DNA of 64,000 nt from Chersky-267 sp963744115 (lineage in GTDB: Bacteria; Chloroflexota; Limnocylindria; Limnocylindrales; CSP1-4): assembly GCA_963744115.1 (NCBI GenBank), contig CAVUSI010000003.1, forward strand, positions 806,001 through 870,000, written 5' to 3'. Under the pieces are notes generated by a model. That model was not told the origin of the DNA, made no database searches, and saw only the letters and a program-made list of their open reading frames with translations. Positions 43,390 to 51,934 of this stretch are shown piece by piece. Position numbers and translations under genes: made by a program. The number at the start of each line of letters is the position of its first letter. Position 1 is the stretch's first letter.

Positions 43390-44774
43390 GGCGGCCCATC
43401 TCCGTCGCCATCGGGGTCGTCGCGATCGTGGTGGTTGCGGGTGCCGCGCTGGTCTTGTCACGGCAGGCGACCTTGGTGGGTTCGCCCGCCGCCAGCGCGA
43501 GCCCGTCGACGCGTCTCGTCCCCGTCGTCCGCACCACCCTGATCGCCACCCAACCCGTCTCCGGGCAGGTGACCTCCTCCGCAACGTGGACCATCGGCGT
43601 TCCGGGCGGCTCGACCCCGGACGAGGTCGCGGCGGCGGCAGATAGCGTGGCCAGCTCCACGGACCAGCTCGCGGCGGCCCGGTCCGCGCTAACGGCCGCG
43701 ACGCAGACGAGGGCCGTGGTCGAGGCCCGCGGCGACGCCGCAGTCGCACACGCCCCGGCGGGGGCGGCCCGGACGGAGGCGATCCGCGCCCGCCGCCTCG
43801 ATCGGATCGGGCAGGGCCAGGCCGTGGCCCAGGCCCGTGCGGCCGTCGCGGACGCGCGGCGCGCGCTCGCGGCGGCGGAGCGGCTGCTGGCCTCGCGACG
43901 GCGCACCGAGACTGTCCCTGGCGGGACGCTGACCTCCATGGCACCCGTCGGCGGGCGCGTGGCGAGGGGCGAGGCGTTCTACGCCATCGACGGACGCCCG
44001 ACCGCCCTGCTCATCGGCGACGTTCCGACCTGGCGAGCGCTTCGCGAAGAGGACGAGGGACCGGACGTGGCGCAGCTCGAGGCGAACCTCGTCGCCCTCG
44101 GGTTCGGCGGGTCGCCGGGCATCCGCACCGACGGCCGGTTCGACGCGGGCGTGGCCGACGCGGTCCGCCGGTGGCAGGCGTCGCTCGGGCTCGAGCCCAG
44201 CGGGGTCGTCCGCCTCGGCGACGTTGCCGTCCTGCCGGCAACGGTCACGGTCACGGCCGCCCACGTCGTCCTCGGGGCCACGCCGCAGGCGGGTGCGCCG
44301 CTGCTCGACGTCGCCTCGACCGACCAGGTCGTCGCCATTTCGCTGGATCCGGGGCTGGCGCCATCGGTCCATGCCGGCGACTCGATCCGATTCCGGACCG
44401 CGGACGGGACGGAGATCCCCGGATCGGTGACGAGCGTGGGGGAGCCCGCCGTCTCGACCGAGAACGGCTCCGGTGGGCCGGGCGGGCAGCTGCAGGTGGA
44501 GGTGATCGCCGCGGCGGACGATCCATCCACCCTCGCCGGCCTCGACGGGCTGACGCTCACGGCCGATGTCATCACGGGCACCGCGCCCGACGCACTGGCG
44601 GTGCCGGTCGCGGCGCTGGTCGTCCTGGGCGACGGCAGCTTCGGTGTCGAGGTCGCGTCCGCGGGCTCGACCCAGTTCATCCGGGTCACCCCGGGCATCT
44701 ACGACCGGACGATGGTCCAGGTCGAGGGCGACGGGATCGCCGAGGGCGACCAGGTCGTGGTCCCGGGCGCGTGA
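43386..44774 (+). CDS. HlyD/MacA-like periplasmic adaptor with peptidoglycan-binding domain
   Basis: Membrane-fusion-like protein. A single membrane helix (SVAIGVVAIVVVAGAALVLS), an alpha-helical hairpin region rich in Ala (about residues 75-180), a peptidoglycan-binding-like domain (DVAQLEANLVALGFGG, FDAGVADAVRRWQASLGLEP), and beta-barrel domains of the adaptor fold (PDALAVPVAALVVLGDGSFG). Such adaptors link MacB-like ABC proteins to the cell wall in Gram-positive-like bacteria. GTG start overlaps the previous stop; the following ATPase gene overlaps likewise. Confidence 0.82.
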   Translation: MRRPISVAIGVVAIVVVAGAALVLSRQATLVGSPAASASPSTRLVPVVRTTLIATQPVSGQVTSSATWTIGVPGGSTPDEVAAAADSVASSTDQLAAARSALTAATQTRAVVEARGDAAVAHAPAGAARTEAIRARRLDRIGQGQAVAQARAAVADARRALAAAERLLASRRRTETVPGGTLTSMAPVGGRVARGEAFYAIDGRPTALLIGDVPTWRALREEDEGPDVAQLEANLVALGFGGSPGIRTDGRFDAGVADAVRRWQASLGLEPSGVVRLGDVAVLPATVTVTAAHVVLGATPQAGAPLLDVASTDQVVAISLDPGLAPSVHAGDSIRFRTADGTEIPGSVTSVGEPAVSTENGSGGPGGQLQVEVIAAADDPSTLAGLDGLTLTADVITGTAPDALAVPVAALVVLGDGSFGVEVASAGSTQFIRVTPGIYDRTMVQVEGDGIAEGDQVVVPGA

Positions 44775-45493
44775 CCGCGATGGGTGCTGGGGAACCCGTC
44801 CTGCGGCTCGACCGCGTGTCCAAGGCGTACCCGGGCCACCCCCCGACGGTCGCCCTGTCCGATGTCTCGATCGACATCCTCGATGGGGAGCTCGTCGCCA
44901 TCGTCGGCCCGTCCGGGTCCGGAAAGTCGACGCTCCTCGGCATCATGGGCACCCTCGAACGGCCGACGTCGGGGCGGGTCAGCCTTCGTGGCCGCGAGAT
45001 CACGACCATGTCAGATGCCGCGCTGTCGGGTGTCCGCTCGGCATCGATCGGGTTCGTCTTCCAGCAGTTCTTCCTGCTCGACGGGATGACCGCGTGGGAG
45101 AACGTCGCGCAGGGCATGTTGTACCAGGGCGTCCCGGGGTCTGAGCGCCGGCGACGGGCGATCGTCGCGCTCGAGGTGGTGGGCCTCGGCCATCGGCTGA
45201 TGCACCGGCCCGGCCAGCTCTCGGGCGGCGAGCGGCAGCGCGTCTCGATCGCGCGGGCCGTCGTCGGGCGCCCTGCGATCGTCCTTGCCGACGAGCCGAC
45301 GGGCAGCCTCGACAGCATCGCGGGCGCCGAGGTCCTCGCCCTGCTGCGATCACTGAACCGGTCGGGCACAACGATCGCGTTGATCACCCACAGCGAGCCG
45401 GTCGCGGTGGCCGCCGATCGCCAGATTCGGATCCTCGACGGTCGCATCGCGGACCCGAGCGAGCCCGGGCGGGCGCCCGTGGTCGCCCCATGA
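44771..45493 (+). CDS. MacB/LolD-type ABC ATPase
   Basis: ATPase of a MacB-family mechanotransmission or export system. Walker A VGPSGSGKSTLLGIMGTLER, Q-loop IGFVFQQFFLLDGMT, signature QLSGGERQRVSIARAVVGRP, Walker B IVLADEPTGSLDS, H-loop ALITHSEPVAVAA. 240 residues, full length. GTG start overlaps the adaptor stop; an ATG three codons later is an alternative. It is the ATPase partner of the permease encoded next. Confidence 0.92.
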   Translation: MTAMGAGEPVLRLDRVSKAYPGHPPTVALSDVSIDILDGELVAIVGPSGSGKSTLLGIMGTLERPTSGRVSLRGREITTMSDAALSGVRSASIGFVFQQFFLLDGMTAWENVAQGMLYQGVPGSERRRRAIVALEVVGLGHRLMHRPGQLSGGERQRVSIARAVVGRPAIVLADEPTGSLDSIAGAEVLALLRSLNRSGTTIALITHSEPVAVAADRQIRILDGRIADPSEPGRAPVVAP

Positions 45494-46695
45494 GCGGCGA
45501 GCCGATGCCGCGCAGCCGGCTGCGGCCTTTGGACGGCCTCGGGCTGGGCCTGGTCGGCCTGCGGATGCGGCGGTTCCGGACGGTGCTGTCCGCTCTTGGG
45601 ATCGCGATCGGCATCGCGGCGATCGTCGGGGTCACCGGGATCTCCGCCTCTTCGCGGGCGGACCTCATGGACCAGCTCGACCGGCTCGGCACCAACCTTC
45701 TCACGGTCGAGCCGGGCAAGGGACTGGGCGGGGACGCGGCGGAGCTGTCACCCGCAGCGCTCGGGATGATCGGCCGGATCCCGCTCGTCGACGTAGCGGC
45801 CAGCGTAGCGACGATCCCGGCGGCGACCGTGCGCCGCTCGCCGTTCATCCCGCGGTTCCAGGGTGGCGGCATCGGCGTCCGCGCTGCCGACCCGGCGCTG
45901 CTCACGGCGATCGACGCCCGACTGCGCTCGGGCACCTTCCTCAACGCGGCAACCTCGCGCTACCCGGTCGTGGTGCTCGGCGCGTCGGCGGCGGCCCACC
46001 TCGGCATCGGGACGACGGGCGACGACCTCCAGGTGTGGATCGGCGATCAGCCCTACCTGGTCGTCGGCATCCTCGAACCGGTGCCGCTTGCGCCGGAGGT
46101 CGATCGGGCGGCCCTCGTCGGCTGGGGGCTTGCGGCGACCCGGTTCGGCCTGTACCCCAGCCCGACCACGATCTACGTCCGCGCCGCAAAGGACCACGTC
46201 GTGACGGTGCAGGGAATCCTCTCGCGGACGGCCAACCCGGAGCACCCGTCGGAGGTGCTTGTCAGCCGGCCGTCGGATGCGCTCGCCGCGCAGGCGGCCG
46301 CGAACGACACCTTCACGTACCTGCTCATCGCTCTCGGCCTGGTCGCGCTGCTCGTCGCAGCCGTGGGCATCGTCAACGTAATGCTGATCGCGGTGCTCGA
46401 ACGGCGGCCGGAGATCGGGCTCCGGAGGGCGCTCGGCGCCAGCAGCGCGCACATCGCCGCGCAGTTCCTCGGCGAGGCGGTGCTGCTGGCGGGGATCGGG
46501 GGCGTGGCGGGTTGCCTGTTCGGGGCGACGCTCACGATCGCCTTTGCGGTCGTCAACCAGTGGCGGGTCGACCTGCCGCCGTGGCTGCTCCTGGCAGGGA
46601 TCTCTGTCGCGGTTCTGGTGGGGACGGTGTCGGGTGCCTACCCAGCCCTGCGGGCGTCGCGCCTGCCACCGATGGAGGCGCTCCGCGGCGGTTGA
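45490..46695 (+). CDS. MacB-like ABC permease (FtsX family)
   Basis: Four-helix FtsX-type permease with a large extracytoplasmic domain. First helix at about 30-50 (RTVLSALGIAIGIAAIVGVT), MacB periplasmic core (LGTNLLTVEPGKG), then three carboxy-terminal helices with the signature VGIVNVMLIAVLERRPEIGL and GLRRALGASSAHIAAQFLGE. It ends in RASRLPPMEALRGG, typical of the family. ATGA overlap with the ATPase gene. Last gene of a four-gene operon that the divergent two-component system probably controls. Confidence 0.92.
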   Translation: MSGEPMPRSRLRPLDGLGLGLVGLRMRRFRTVLSALGIAIGIAAIVGVTGISASSRADLMDQLDRLGTNLLTVEPGKGLGGDAAELSPAALGMIGRIPLVDVAASVATIPAATVRRSPFIPRFQGGGIGVRAADPALLTAIDARLRSGTFLNAATSRYPVVVLGASAAAHLGIGTTGDDLQVWIGDQPYLVVGILEPVPLAPEVDRAALVGWGLAATRFGLYPSPTTIYVRAAKDHVVTVQGILSRTANPEHPSEVLVSRPSDALAAQAAANDTFTYLLIALGLVALLVAAVGIVNVMLIAVLERRPEIGLRRALGASSAHIAAQFLGEAVLLAGIGGVAGCLFGATLTIAFAVVNQWRVDLPPWLLLAGISVAVLVGTVSGAYPALRASRLPPMEALRGG

Positions 46696-46790
46696 CGGCC
46701 CTGTCCAGGCTGCCCGCTTCCGGGCGCGCCGCGCCGCTCGCCGGCCACGGGGCGCTACGGAACGCCAGCCCCATACCCACGTGTAGGCAA

Positions 46791-46810
46791 GCGCGATCCT
46801 GGGATCGCGC
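46791..46810. terminator. Hairpin between convergent operons
   Basis: GCGCGATCC and GGATCGCGC with a two-base gap, in the 190-base space between the MacB-like permease gene and upp, which converge. The rest of the gap shows no reading frame worth reporting. Weak T content follows, so termination is likely but unproven. Confidence 0.5.
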
Positions 46811-46885
46811 GTTCGCCTCATTGTGGCGCGAAGTCCCACTTCAGTAGGCGTGCGAAACGATCGACCGTCGCTTCCAGCCGAAGGA

Positions 46886-47548
46886 TCAGTCCGCGTGGCC
46901 CGTCCCGAACTGGCGGTCGCCGGCGTCACCGAGGCCCGGCATGATGTAGCCCTTGTCGTTGAGCTGGCGGTCCAGCGCCGCGCAGTAGATCTCGACGTCG
47001 GGATGGGCGGCCAGGACGGCGTCCACGCCCTCGGGAGCGGCGATCAGGTTGATCAGCTTGATCCGGATCGCGCCCCAGCGCTTGAGGACCTCGATCGCGG
47101 CGGTGGCCGAGCCGCCGGTCGCCAGCATCGGGTCGAGGATCAGGCACAGGTCGACGGTGTGTTGGTCGGGCAGCTTGTTGTAGTACTCGACCGGACGGAG
47201 CGTCCGCTCGTCGCGGAACAGCCCCAGGTGCCAGACCTCGGCGGTCGGCATCAGCTCGAGCATCGCATCGACCATCCCGAGGCCCGCCCGAAGGATCGGG
47301 ACGAGCCCGATCCGGTCGGCCAGCTCGAACGCCTGCGTCCGCTCGATCGGCGTCTCGATCTCGATCGGCCGGAGCCGGACGTCGGCCAGCGCCTCGTGCC
47401 CGAGCAGCCACGACAGCTCCCGGACGATCTCCCGGAACTTCTTCGGCTCGGTCGACGTGCTGCGCAGGATCGCCAGCTTGTGGAGGACGGCGGGGTGGTA
47501 CGAGACATGGAGGTTCGGTCGATCGACGCTGGGGGAGGGGTCGCTCAC
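46886..47548 (-). CDS. upp: Uracil phosphoribosyltransferase
   Basis: Salvage enzyme making UMP from uracil and PRPP. Visible blocks: LRSTSTEPKKFREIVRELSW near the start, ILRAGLGMVDAMLELMPTAE, the PRPP loop LCLILDPMLATGGSATAAIE, and the uracil-binding end NDKGYIMPGLGDAGDRQFGT. GTG start (VSDPSPSV) with GAGG six bases upstream gives 220 residues; the first ten are extra. A TACGAT box lies upstream in the divergent region. Fits with the pyrimidine catabolic genes of the window. Confidence 0.95.
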   Translation of the reverse strand: MSDPSPSVDRPNLHVSYHPAVLHKLAILRSTSTEPKKFREIVRELSWLLGHEALADVRLRPIEIETPIERTQAFELADRIGLVPILRAGLGMVDAMLELMPTAEVWHLGLFRDERTLRPVEYYNKLPDQHTVDLCLILDPMLATGGSATAAIEVLKRWGAIRIKLINLIAAPEGVDAVLAAHPDVEIYCAALDRQLNDKGYIMPGLGDAGDRQFGTGHAD

Positions 47549-47646
47549 CGGGGTCCTCAGGGCTCGCTGGGGCACATCTCCGGCATCGTAGCATCGGCCC
47601 CGTCCGGGGGATGGTCGGGTCGACGCTGCCGACCGACCGGGCGCGG

Positions 47647-47652
47647 TATCCT
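47647..47652 (+). promoter_or_regulatory. -10 box of a leaderless promoter for the asparaginase gene
   Basis: TATCCT ends seven bases before a GTG start. No Shine-Dalgarno is present. Confidence 0.55.
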
Positions 47653-47659
47653 CGGCGAC

Positions 47660-48817
47660 GTGACCGTGACCCGCCCCGCGACCTCGCGTCCTCGCCCCGC
47701 GTCGGCTCGCGCGGTCGTGCCGATCCGGCGAGGCGCCCCGCCCGTCCTCGTCCGGCAGACGCGCAACGGGATCGTCGAGAGCACCCATCGCGGCGACGTC
47801 GTCGAGGTCGACGCGGCCGGTCGGATCGTCCGTCTGCTCGGCGACCCGGACCGGATGGTCACCCTCCGGTCGTGCGTCAAGCCGTTCGGGCTGCTCGCGC
47901 TGATCGAGGCCGGCGGCGTCGCCGCGTTCGGACTGACGCCGCCCGAGATCGCGATCATGGCGAGCTCGCACTCCGGCGAGGACATCCATGTCCGGACGAT
48001 CCAGGGCATCTACCGGCGGGCCGGCGTGAGCCAGTCCGTCCTCGCCTGTGGATCCGAGGGGATGCCGCTCGACGCGCTGACAGCGGCCCGCCTCGCCCGC
48101 GACGGCGAACGGCCGGGCCCGGTCCGCCACATGTGCTCCGGGCAGCACTCGTCGATGATCCTCCTCGCCCGGCTGAAGGGCTGGTCGCTCGACGACTACT
48201 GGCACGACGATCACCCATCCCAGGTCGCCTACCGGACCGCCGTGGCCGCCGCGTTCGGGGCCAAGGCCGATCGGCTCCTGACCGCGATCGACGGCTGCGG
48301 GATCCCGACCTACGCTTTCCCGCTGCGCGATGTCGCCCGGGCGTACGCGGTCCTGGCCGATCCATCCGCGGTCCCGGCAAGCGATCAGCGCAGTGCCCTC
48401 GCACCATCGCTGACGCTCGTCCGCGACTCGATGCTCGCCCACCCTGAGATGATCGGCGGGATCCACGATCGACTCGACACCTCGCTGATGAAGGCCCTGC
48501 CCGGGCGGATCGTGAGCAAGGGCGGGATGGAAGCCCTGCGGGGTCTCGGGATCCTCGCCGGCCCTCGAGCGGGCAACGGCCGGGCGGCCCATGGGGCGAC
48601 CGGGATGGCGATCAAGATCGAGGACGGCGACGGGTACGACCGAGCCACCTGGGCGGCCACGATCGAGGCCGTCCGCCAGGCGGCCGTCCTCGATGACGGA
48701 CCGCTCCGCGAGCTCGGTCGATACCATCGGCCGGTGTTGCTCGACCCGCACGGCCGGATCGGCGCCGAGGCGATCGCGGAGTTCGACCTGGCGCCGGTCG
48801 GCGAGCTGATCGGCTGA
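47660..48817 (+). CDS. Asparaginase (asparaginase II family)
   Basis: Member of the bacterial 'L-asparaginase II' family, distinct from the AnsA/AnsB fold. It keeps the family blocks TRNGIVESTHRGDVVEVDAA, LRSCVKPFGLLALIEAGG, IAIMASSHSGEDIHV, HMCSGQHSSMILLARLKGWS, IDGCGIPTYAFPLRDVARAY and the end block PGRIVSKGGMEALRG. Hydrolyses asparagine to aspartate and ammonia if the family assignment holds. 385 residues from the GTG, about 30 longer than usual at the amino terminus. Divergent from upp. Confidence 0.87.
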   Translation: MTVTRPATSRPRPASARAVVPIRRGAPPVLVRQTRNGIVESTHRGDVVEVDAAGRIVRLLGDPDRMVTLRSCVKPFGLLALIEAGGVAAFGLTPPEIAIMASSHSGEDIHVRTIQGIYRRAGVSQSVLACGSEGMPLDALTAARLARDGERPGPVRHMCSGQHSSMILLARLKGWSLDDYWHDDHPSQVAYRTAVAAAFGAKADRLLTAIDGCGIPTYAFPLRDVARAYAVLADPSAVPASDQRSALAPSLTLVRDSMLAHPEMIGGIHDRLDTSLMKALPGRIVSKGGMEALRGLGILAGPRAGNGRAAHGATGMAIKIEDGDGYDRATWAATIEAVRQAAVLDDGPLRELGRYHRPVLLDPHGRIGAEAIAEFDLAPVGELIG

Positions 48818-48863
48818 GGACCCACCGGATGACCGGCCGGACCGCACGGCGAAGGATCGACCG

Positions 48864-50261
48864 TTGACGGCGATCGACCCATACCGGACGCTCGAGATCT
48901 CGCCCGGGGCGACGCAGGCGGAGATCAAGCGAGCCTACCGACGCCTGGCCAAGCTGTACCACCCCGACTCAGCCGGTGAGCGGGCGTTGTCGCGGTTCCT
49001 CGCCATCCAGGTCGCCTACGAGATGCTGGTCGACGAGCCGGGCCGACCGCGAACGGTCGTCCGCGGATCCGCCGCCCGGCCCGCGCCGGCGCCGGCGTGG
49101 CAGGCCGACGCATCACGGGCGCGTGCGACCCGTGAGGCGTACCGGGCGCGGACGCGACGCGGCGCCGGATCGCCGGGGACGGCGGCCGGCGCGGACGCCG
49201 GATCGGCCCGGACCGGACAGGGCGGAGCCCAAGGCGACCGACCGGAAGGCGGCGCGAGCGGGGAGTCGGATCCCGCGGGTGGCGCCGCCGGTGGGAGTGC
49301 CGGTCGGCCCAGGCGGCCCGGTCGGCGGACGAAGGCCACGATCGGATCGACGAGCTACGACGGCGCCGACCGCGAGCCGTTCGACCCGGCCTGGGAGGGC
49401 GCGACCTGGTACGGCGCCGGGAGTGGGACGTACTGGACGATCAACCCGAAGGAGTATGCCGATCCGCGGAAGCACGGTCCGGAGTACCTCGCCCGATCTC
49501 GTCGCGCGACCGGCGGCTCGGGTGAGGCGACGCCGCCGGGTGATGCCGCACCGGGGATGCCGGGATCCGCGCCCGCCGATACGACGACCGAAGCCGCGAC
49601 TGAGACCGCGGCAGCTGCGGCCTCGGGAACCGGGTCGGAGGCTCGCGGTCGGCGACCGAAATCGGGCCGCGGGCTCTCGCCGGAGGCCTCGGAACGGTCG
49701 GCGGGGTCGTCGGGCGGGGACCCGAGGACGGTGCCCGCCGCCCCCCCGGCGGCCGCCCTGCGCCCTGAGCGTCCGTCGCCGCCTCCGCCCGGGCCATACG
49801 CGACCGCGGCTGGCGTCGCCGGGTCGCCGGGTCGGTCCGGCTCGAGCGAGCTGCAGCGGGCCGCATCCACGCCGCCCGGGAGGATCGTCGTCGCGCTGGT
49901 CGGCTGGATCCCGTTCGCCATCGCTCTGGCCGCCCTGACCGAGGCGGTACCGGTCTGCAACGTGGGAACGGTCTGTGACGATCCGCTGACCGGCGGCGTG
50001 TGGATGGTGGATCTCGCCATCATCGCCGTGCTGGTGGCCGTCCCGCGTCTCGGCTGGATCGCGGCGATCGGCTCGCTGGCGTTCTTCATCGTCGGGCTGA
50101 TCGCCACCCCCGTGCTCCTCGCGCTCGGTGGATCGCAGACCCCGGCCGGGACCGCGGATGCGTTGACCGTCGTGCTCGTCGTCGCCTGGCTGGCTGGCGT
50201 CGCGCTCGCCCTCAGCGGCCGGGTCGACCTCCCACCGTGGCGGCACCGTCGCGTACGATGA
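48864..50261 (+). CDS. Membrane-anchored J-domain protein
   Basis: Residues 1-60 are a J-domain with the HPD motif at 33-35 (AKLYHPDSAGERALSRFLAI), so it should stimulate an Hsp70. A long disordered Ala/Gly/Pro/Arg region follows, broken by one ordered stretch near 168-212 (YDGADREPFDPAWEGATWYG, GTYWTINPKEYADPRKHGPE). The carboxy end has four membrane helices (about 335-455). DnaJ's zinc finger and client domains are absent, so it is not a general chaperone. The TTG start is supported by AAGGA seven bases upstream and by the J-domain beginning at once. The DtxR gene follows after four bases. Confidence 0.82.
   Translation: MTAIDPYRTLEISPGATQAEIKRAYRRLAKLYHPDSAGERALSRFLAIQVAYEMLVDEPGRPRTVVRGSAARPAPAPAWQADASRARATREAYRARTRRGAGSPGTAAGADAGSARTGQGGAQGDRPEGGASGESDPAGGAAGGSAGRPRRPGRRTKATIGSTSYDGADREPFDPAWEGATWYGAGSGTYWTINPKEYADPRKHGPEYLARSRRATGGSGEATPPGDAAPGMPGSAPADTTTEAATETAAAAASGTGSEARGRRPKSGRGLSPEASERSAGSSGGDPRTVPAAPPAAALRPERPSPPPPGPYATAAGVAGSPGRSGSSELQRAASTPPGRIVVALVGWIPFAIALAALTEAVPVCNVGTVCDDPLTGGVWMVDLAIIAVLVAVPRLGWIAAIGSLAFFIVGLIATPVLLALGGSQTPAGTADALTVVLVVAWLAGVALALSGRVDLPPWRHRRVR
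50254..50259 (+). promoter_or_regulatory. -10 box of a leaderless promoter for the DtxR regulator
   Basis: TACGAT ends six bases before the GTG start of the DtxR-family gene and lies in the last codons of the J-protein gene. No ribosome binding site is present. Confidence 0.5.
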
Positions 50262-50265
50262 CCGG

Positions 50266-51009
50266 GTGAGCCGCCGGACCGACAGCCCGACCGAGATCTC
50301 GAGCGCCGCCCAGGAGTACCTCCTGGCGCTCCGCGTGATGGCGGTCGACGGCAGCCGGGTCACGGCGTCGCAGGTCGGCCGTCATCTCGGCGTGAGCACC
50401 CAGGCGGCGAGCGAGATGTTCCGCCGTCTCGCCACCGACGGCCTGGTCAGCCATCCGGCCGAGACCGGCGGTCGGGAGCTGGTCCTGACCGACGCCGGAC
50501 GCGCGGCGGCGGACGCGATCTTCCGCCGGCACGCGCTCCTGGAGTGGTTGCTGACCTCGGTCGTCGGCCTAGGCTGGGCCGAATCCGACGAGGAAGCCGC
50601 ACGCCTCCAGGGCGCGATCTCGCCCCGCGTCGAGGCGCGACTCGACGAGATGCTCGGCCATCCTGAGACGTGCCCGCACGGGAACCCGATCGACGCGGCG
50701 ACGGCGCGTCGCCGCCCACCCGGCATCCCCCTCAGCTCGGCCGAGGCCGGCGACCGGGCGACGATCTATCGGATCACCGAGGAAGCCGAGGAAGACGCGG
50801 GCCTGCTGTCCTATCTCGAAGCCCGGGCGCTGACGCCCGGTGCCCACGTCACGATCCTGGCGCGCTCCGGATCGCTGGACTCGCTGACGCTCGACGGCCC
50901 GCGCGGCCGGGCCACCCTCGGGCTTCGGCCGGCGGCCCTCATCCGGATCCTGCCCGGCGAGGCGGATCCCGCGCTGTTCCACCGGGTGGCGAAGCCTTCG
51001 ACCGCCTGA
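50266..51009 (+). CDS. DtxR/MntR-family metal-dependent regulator with FeoA-like domain
   Basis: Iron- or manganese-responsive repressor. Winged helix at 10-75 (SSAAQEYLLALRVMAVDGSR, SQVGRHLGVSTQAASEMFRR), dimer and metal-binding domain with RRHALLEWLLTSVVGLGWAE, HPETCPHGNPID (the DtxR CPHG-type ligand block), and an SH3-like FeoA domain from about 165 (LSYLEARALTPGAHVTILAR). 247 residues. A likely controller of iron genes such as the ferritin/VIT1 exporter elsewhere in the window, by inference. Confidence 0.92.
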   Translation: MSRRTDSPTEISSAAQEYLLALRVMAVDGSRVTASQVGRHLGVSTQAASEMFRRLATDGLVSHPAETGGRELVLTDAGRAAADAIFRRHALLEWLLTSVVGLGWAESDEEAARLQGAISPRVEARLDEMLGHPETCPHGNPIDAATARRRPPGIPLSSAEAGDRATIYRITEEAEEDAGLLSYLEARALTPGAHVTILARSGSLDSLTLDGPRGRATLGLRPAALIRILPGEADPALFHRVAKPSTA

Positions 51010-51018
51010 CGACCTTCG

Positions 51019-51032
51019 GCGGCTCGAGCCGC
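51019..51032. terminator. 14-bp palindrome after the DtxR gene
   Basis: GCGGCTCGAGCCGC, a perfect palindrome starting ten bases after the stop codon. It would form a short GC hairpin. Terminator function is plausible, no U-tract. Confidence 0.4.
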
Positions 51033-51077
51033 GGACGCGATCGCCAGTTCCTTCCTGGCTCGTCGTGTCGTAGACAC

Positions 51078-51106
51078 TTGACAGTCTGTTGTAGTACTGC
51101 TACATT
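51078..51106 (+). promoter_or_regulatory. Consensus promoter with embedded operator for the membrane/XRE pair
   Basis: TTGACA (51078-51083), a 17-base spacer and TACATT (51101-51106) form the best sigma-70 promoter in the window. Inside it, TGTAG-TACTG-CTACA (51090-51104) is an inverted repeat overlapping the -10 box. Repression by the XRE protein encoded at the end of the unit is likely. Confidence 0.68.
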
Positions 51107-51144
51107 CAATAGCAGGAGAACAGCATTCGAGGAAGGACGTACCG

Positions 51145-51636
51145 ATGATGCCCGTGACGACCCGATCACGATCAACCCGGATCGACCGACTCTCCCAGCG
51201 GACGCGGCGGATCGTCGCGGTGGCGACCCTGACAGGGCTGCCGGCGATGTTCATCTGGTCGTCGTACTGGCTCGGAACGTCCATCCCGAACGTCATCTGG
51301 GGCCCCGTATCATTCCTGCTGATCGGACTGACCGCGATCGGAGCGCTCGTCCTGTATCGCTTCGTCCGCGATCGGGCGGATCTGGGTTCGACAGCGCTCG
51401 ATGAGCGCCAGCGTCAGCTCCGCGACCGGGCCTGGGTCCTCAGCTACGGGATCCTGAGCACCGTCGTCGTCGCCCTGGTCGGAGTCCTGGCCGTCCTGGT
51501 CCTCGGGATGGAGCGGGTGGTGACGCTCGATCCCAACCTCATGTCGGCCGTCGCCCTGTGCACCGGCACCCTGATCCCGCTCGTCCCGGTCGCCGCTCTG
51601 GCCTGGCTCGAGCCCGACCTGCCGGAGGACGACTGA
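51145..51636 (+). CDS. Four-helix membrane protein paired with an XRE regulator
   Basis: A 163-residue protein with four hydrophobic stretches (VAVATLTGLPAMFIWSSYWL, VSFLLIGLTAIGALVLYRFV, LSYGILSTVVVALVGVLAVL, LCTGTLIPLVPVAALAWLEP). A charged loop between the second and third reads STALDERQRQLRDRAWVLSY; LDERQ..R...A is the pattern of DUF2178-like proteins that usually sit beside a small XRE regulator. GGAAGGAC precedes the ATG. The function of this pair is not established as far as I know. Confidence 0.75.
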   Translation: MMPVTTRSRSTRIDRLSQRTRRIVAVATLTGLPAMFIWSSYWLGTSIPNVIWGPVSFLLIGLTAIGALVLYRFVRDRADLGSTALDERQRQLRDRAWVLSYGILSTVVVALVGVLAVLVLGMERVVTLDPNLMSAVALCTGTLIPLVPVAALAWLEPDLPEDD

Positions 51637-51906
51637 ATGGCGAGGTCTCCGGAGCGGACGGAGCCCACCCTGCATAACCGCCTGGCCGTCCTCCGCGCCG
51701 AGCGGGGGCTCAGCCGGCAGGACCTCGCCGACGCGGTCGGGGCCAACTACCAGACGATCGGCTATCTCGAGCGTGGCGAGTACAACCCCAGCCTGGCCCT
51801 CGCCTTCGCGATCGCCGACCACTTCGGCCTGCCGATCGAGGCGGTGTTCAGCCCGCGTCCCTTCCCGGCCCTGTCGGACCTCATCTACAACCGGCCCGCG
51901 TCCTGA
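51637..51906 (+). CDS. Small XRE-family transcriptional regulator
   Basis: An 89-residue single-domain helix-turn-helix protein: NRLAVLRAERGLSRQDLADA, VGANYQTIGYLERGEYNPSL, then FAIADHFGLPIEAVFSPRPF. This is the YozG/Cro-like class that regularly accompanies four-helix membrane proteins. It begins on the base after the stop of the membrane protein gene, so the two are translated together. Probably represses the promoter upstream of the pair. Confidence 0.9.
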   Translation: MARSPERTEPTLHNRLAVLRAERGLSRQDLADAVGANYQTIGYLERGEYNPSLALAFAIADHFGLPIEAVFSPRPFPALSDLIYNRPAS

Positions 51907-51922
51907 CCGGTCATCGGCCCGG

Positions 51923-51928
51923 TACCAT
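51923..51928 (+). promoter_or_regulatory. -10 box of a leaderless promoter for gltX
   Basis: TACCAT ends six bases before the gltX ATG and no Shine-Dalgarno is present. Confidence 0.55.
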
Positions 51929-51934
51929 CAGCGG

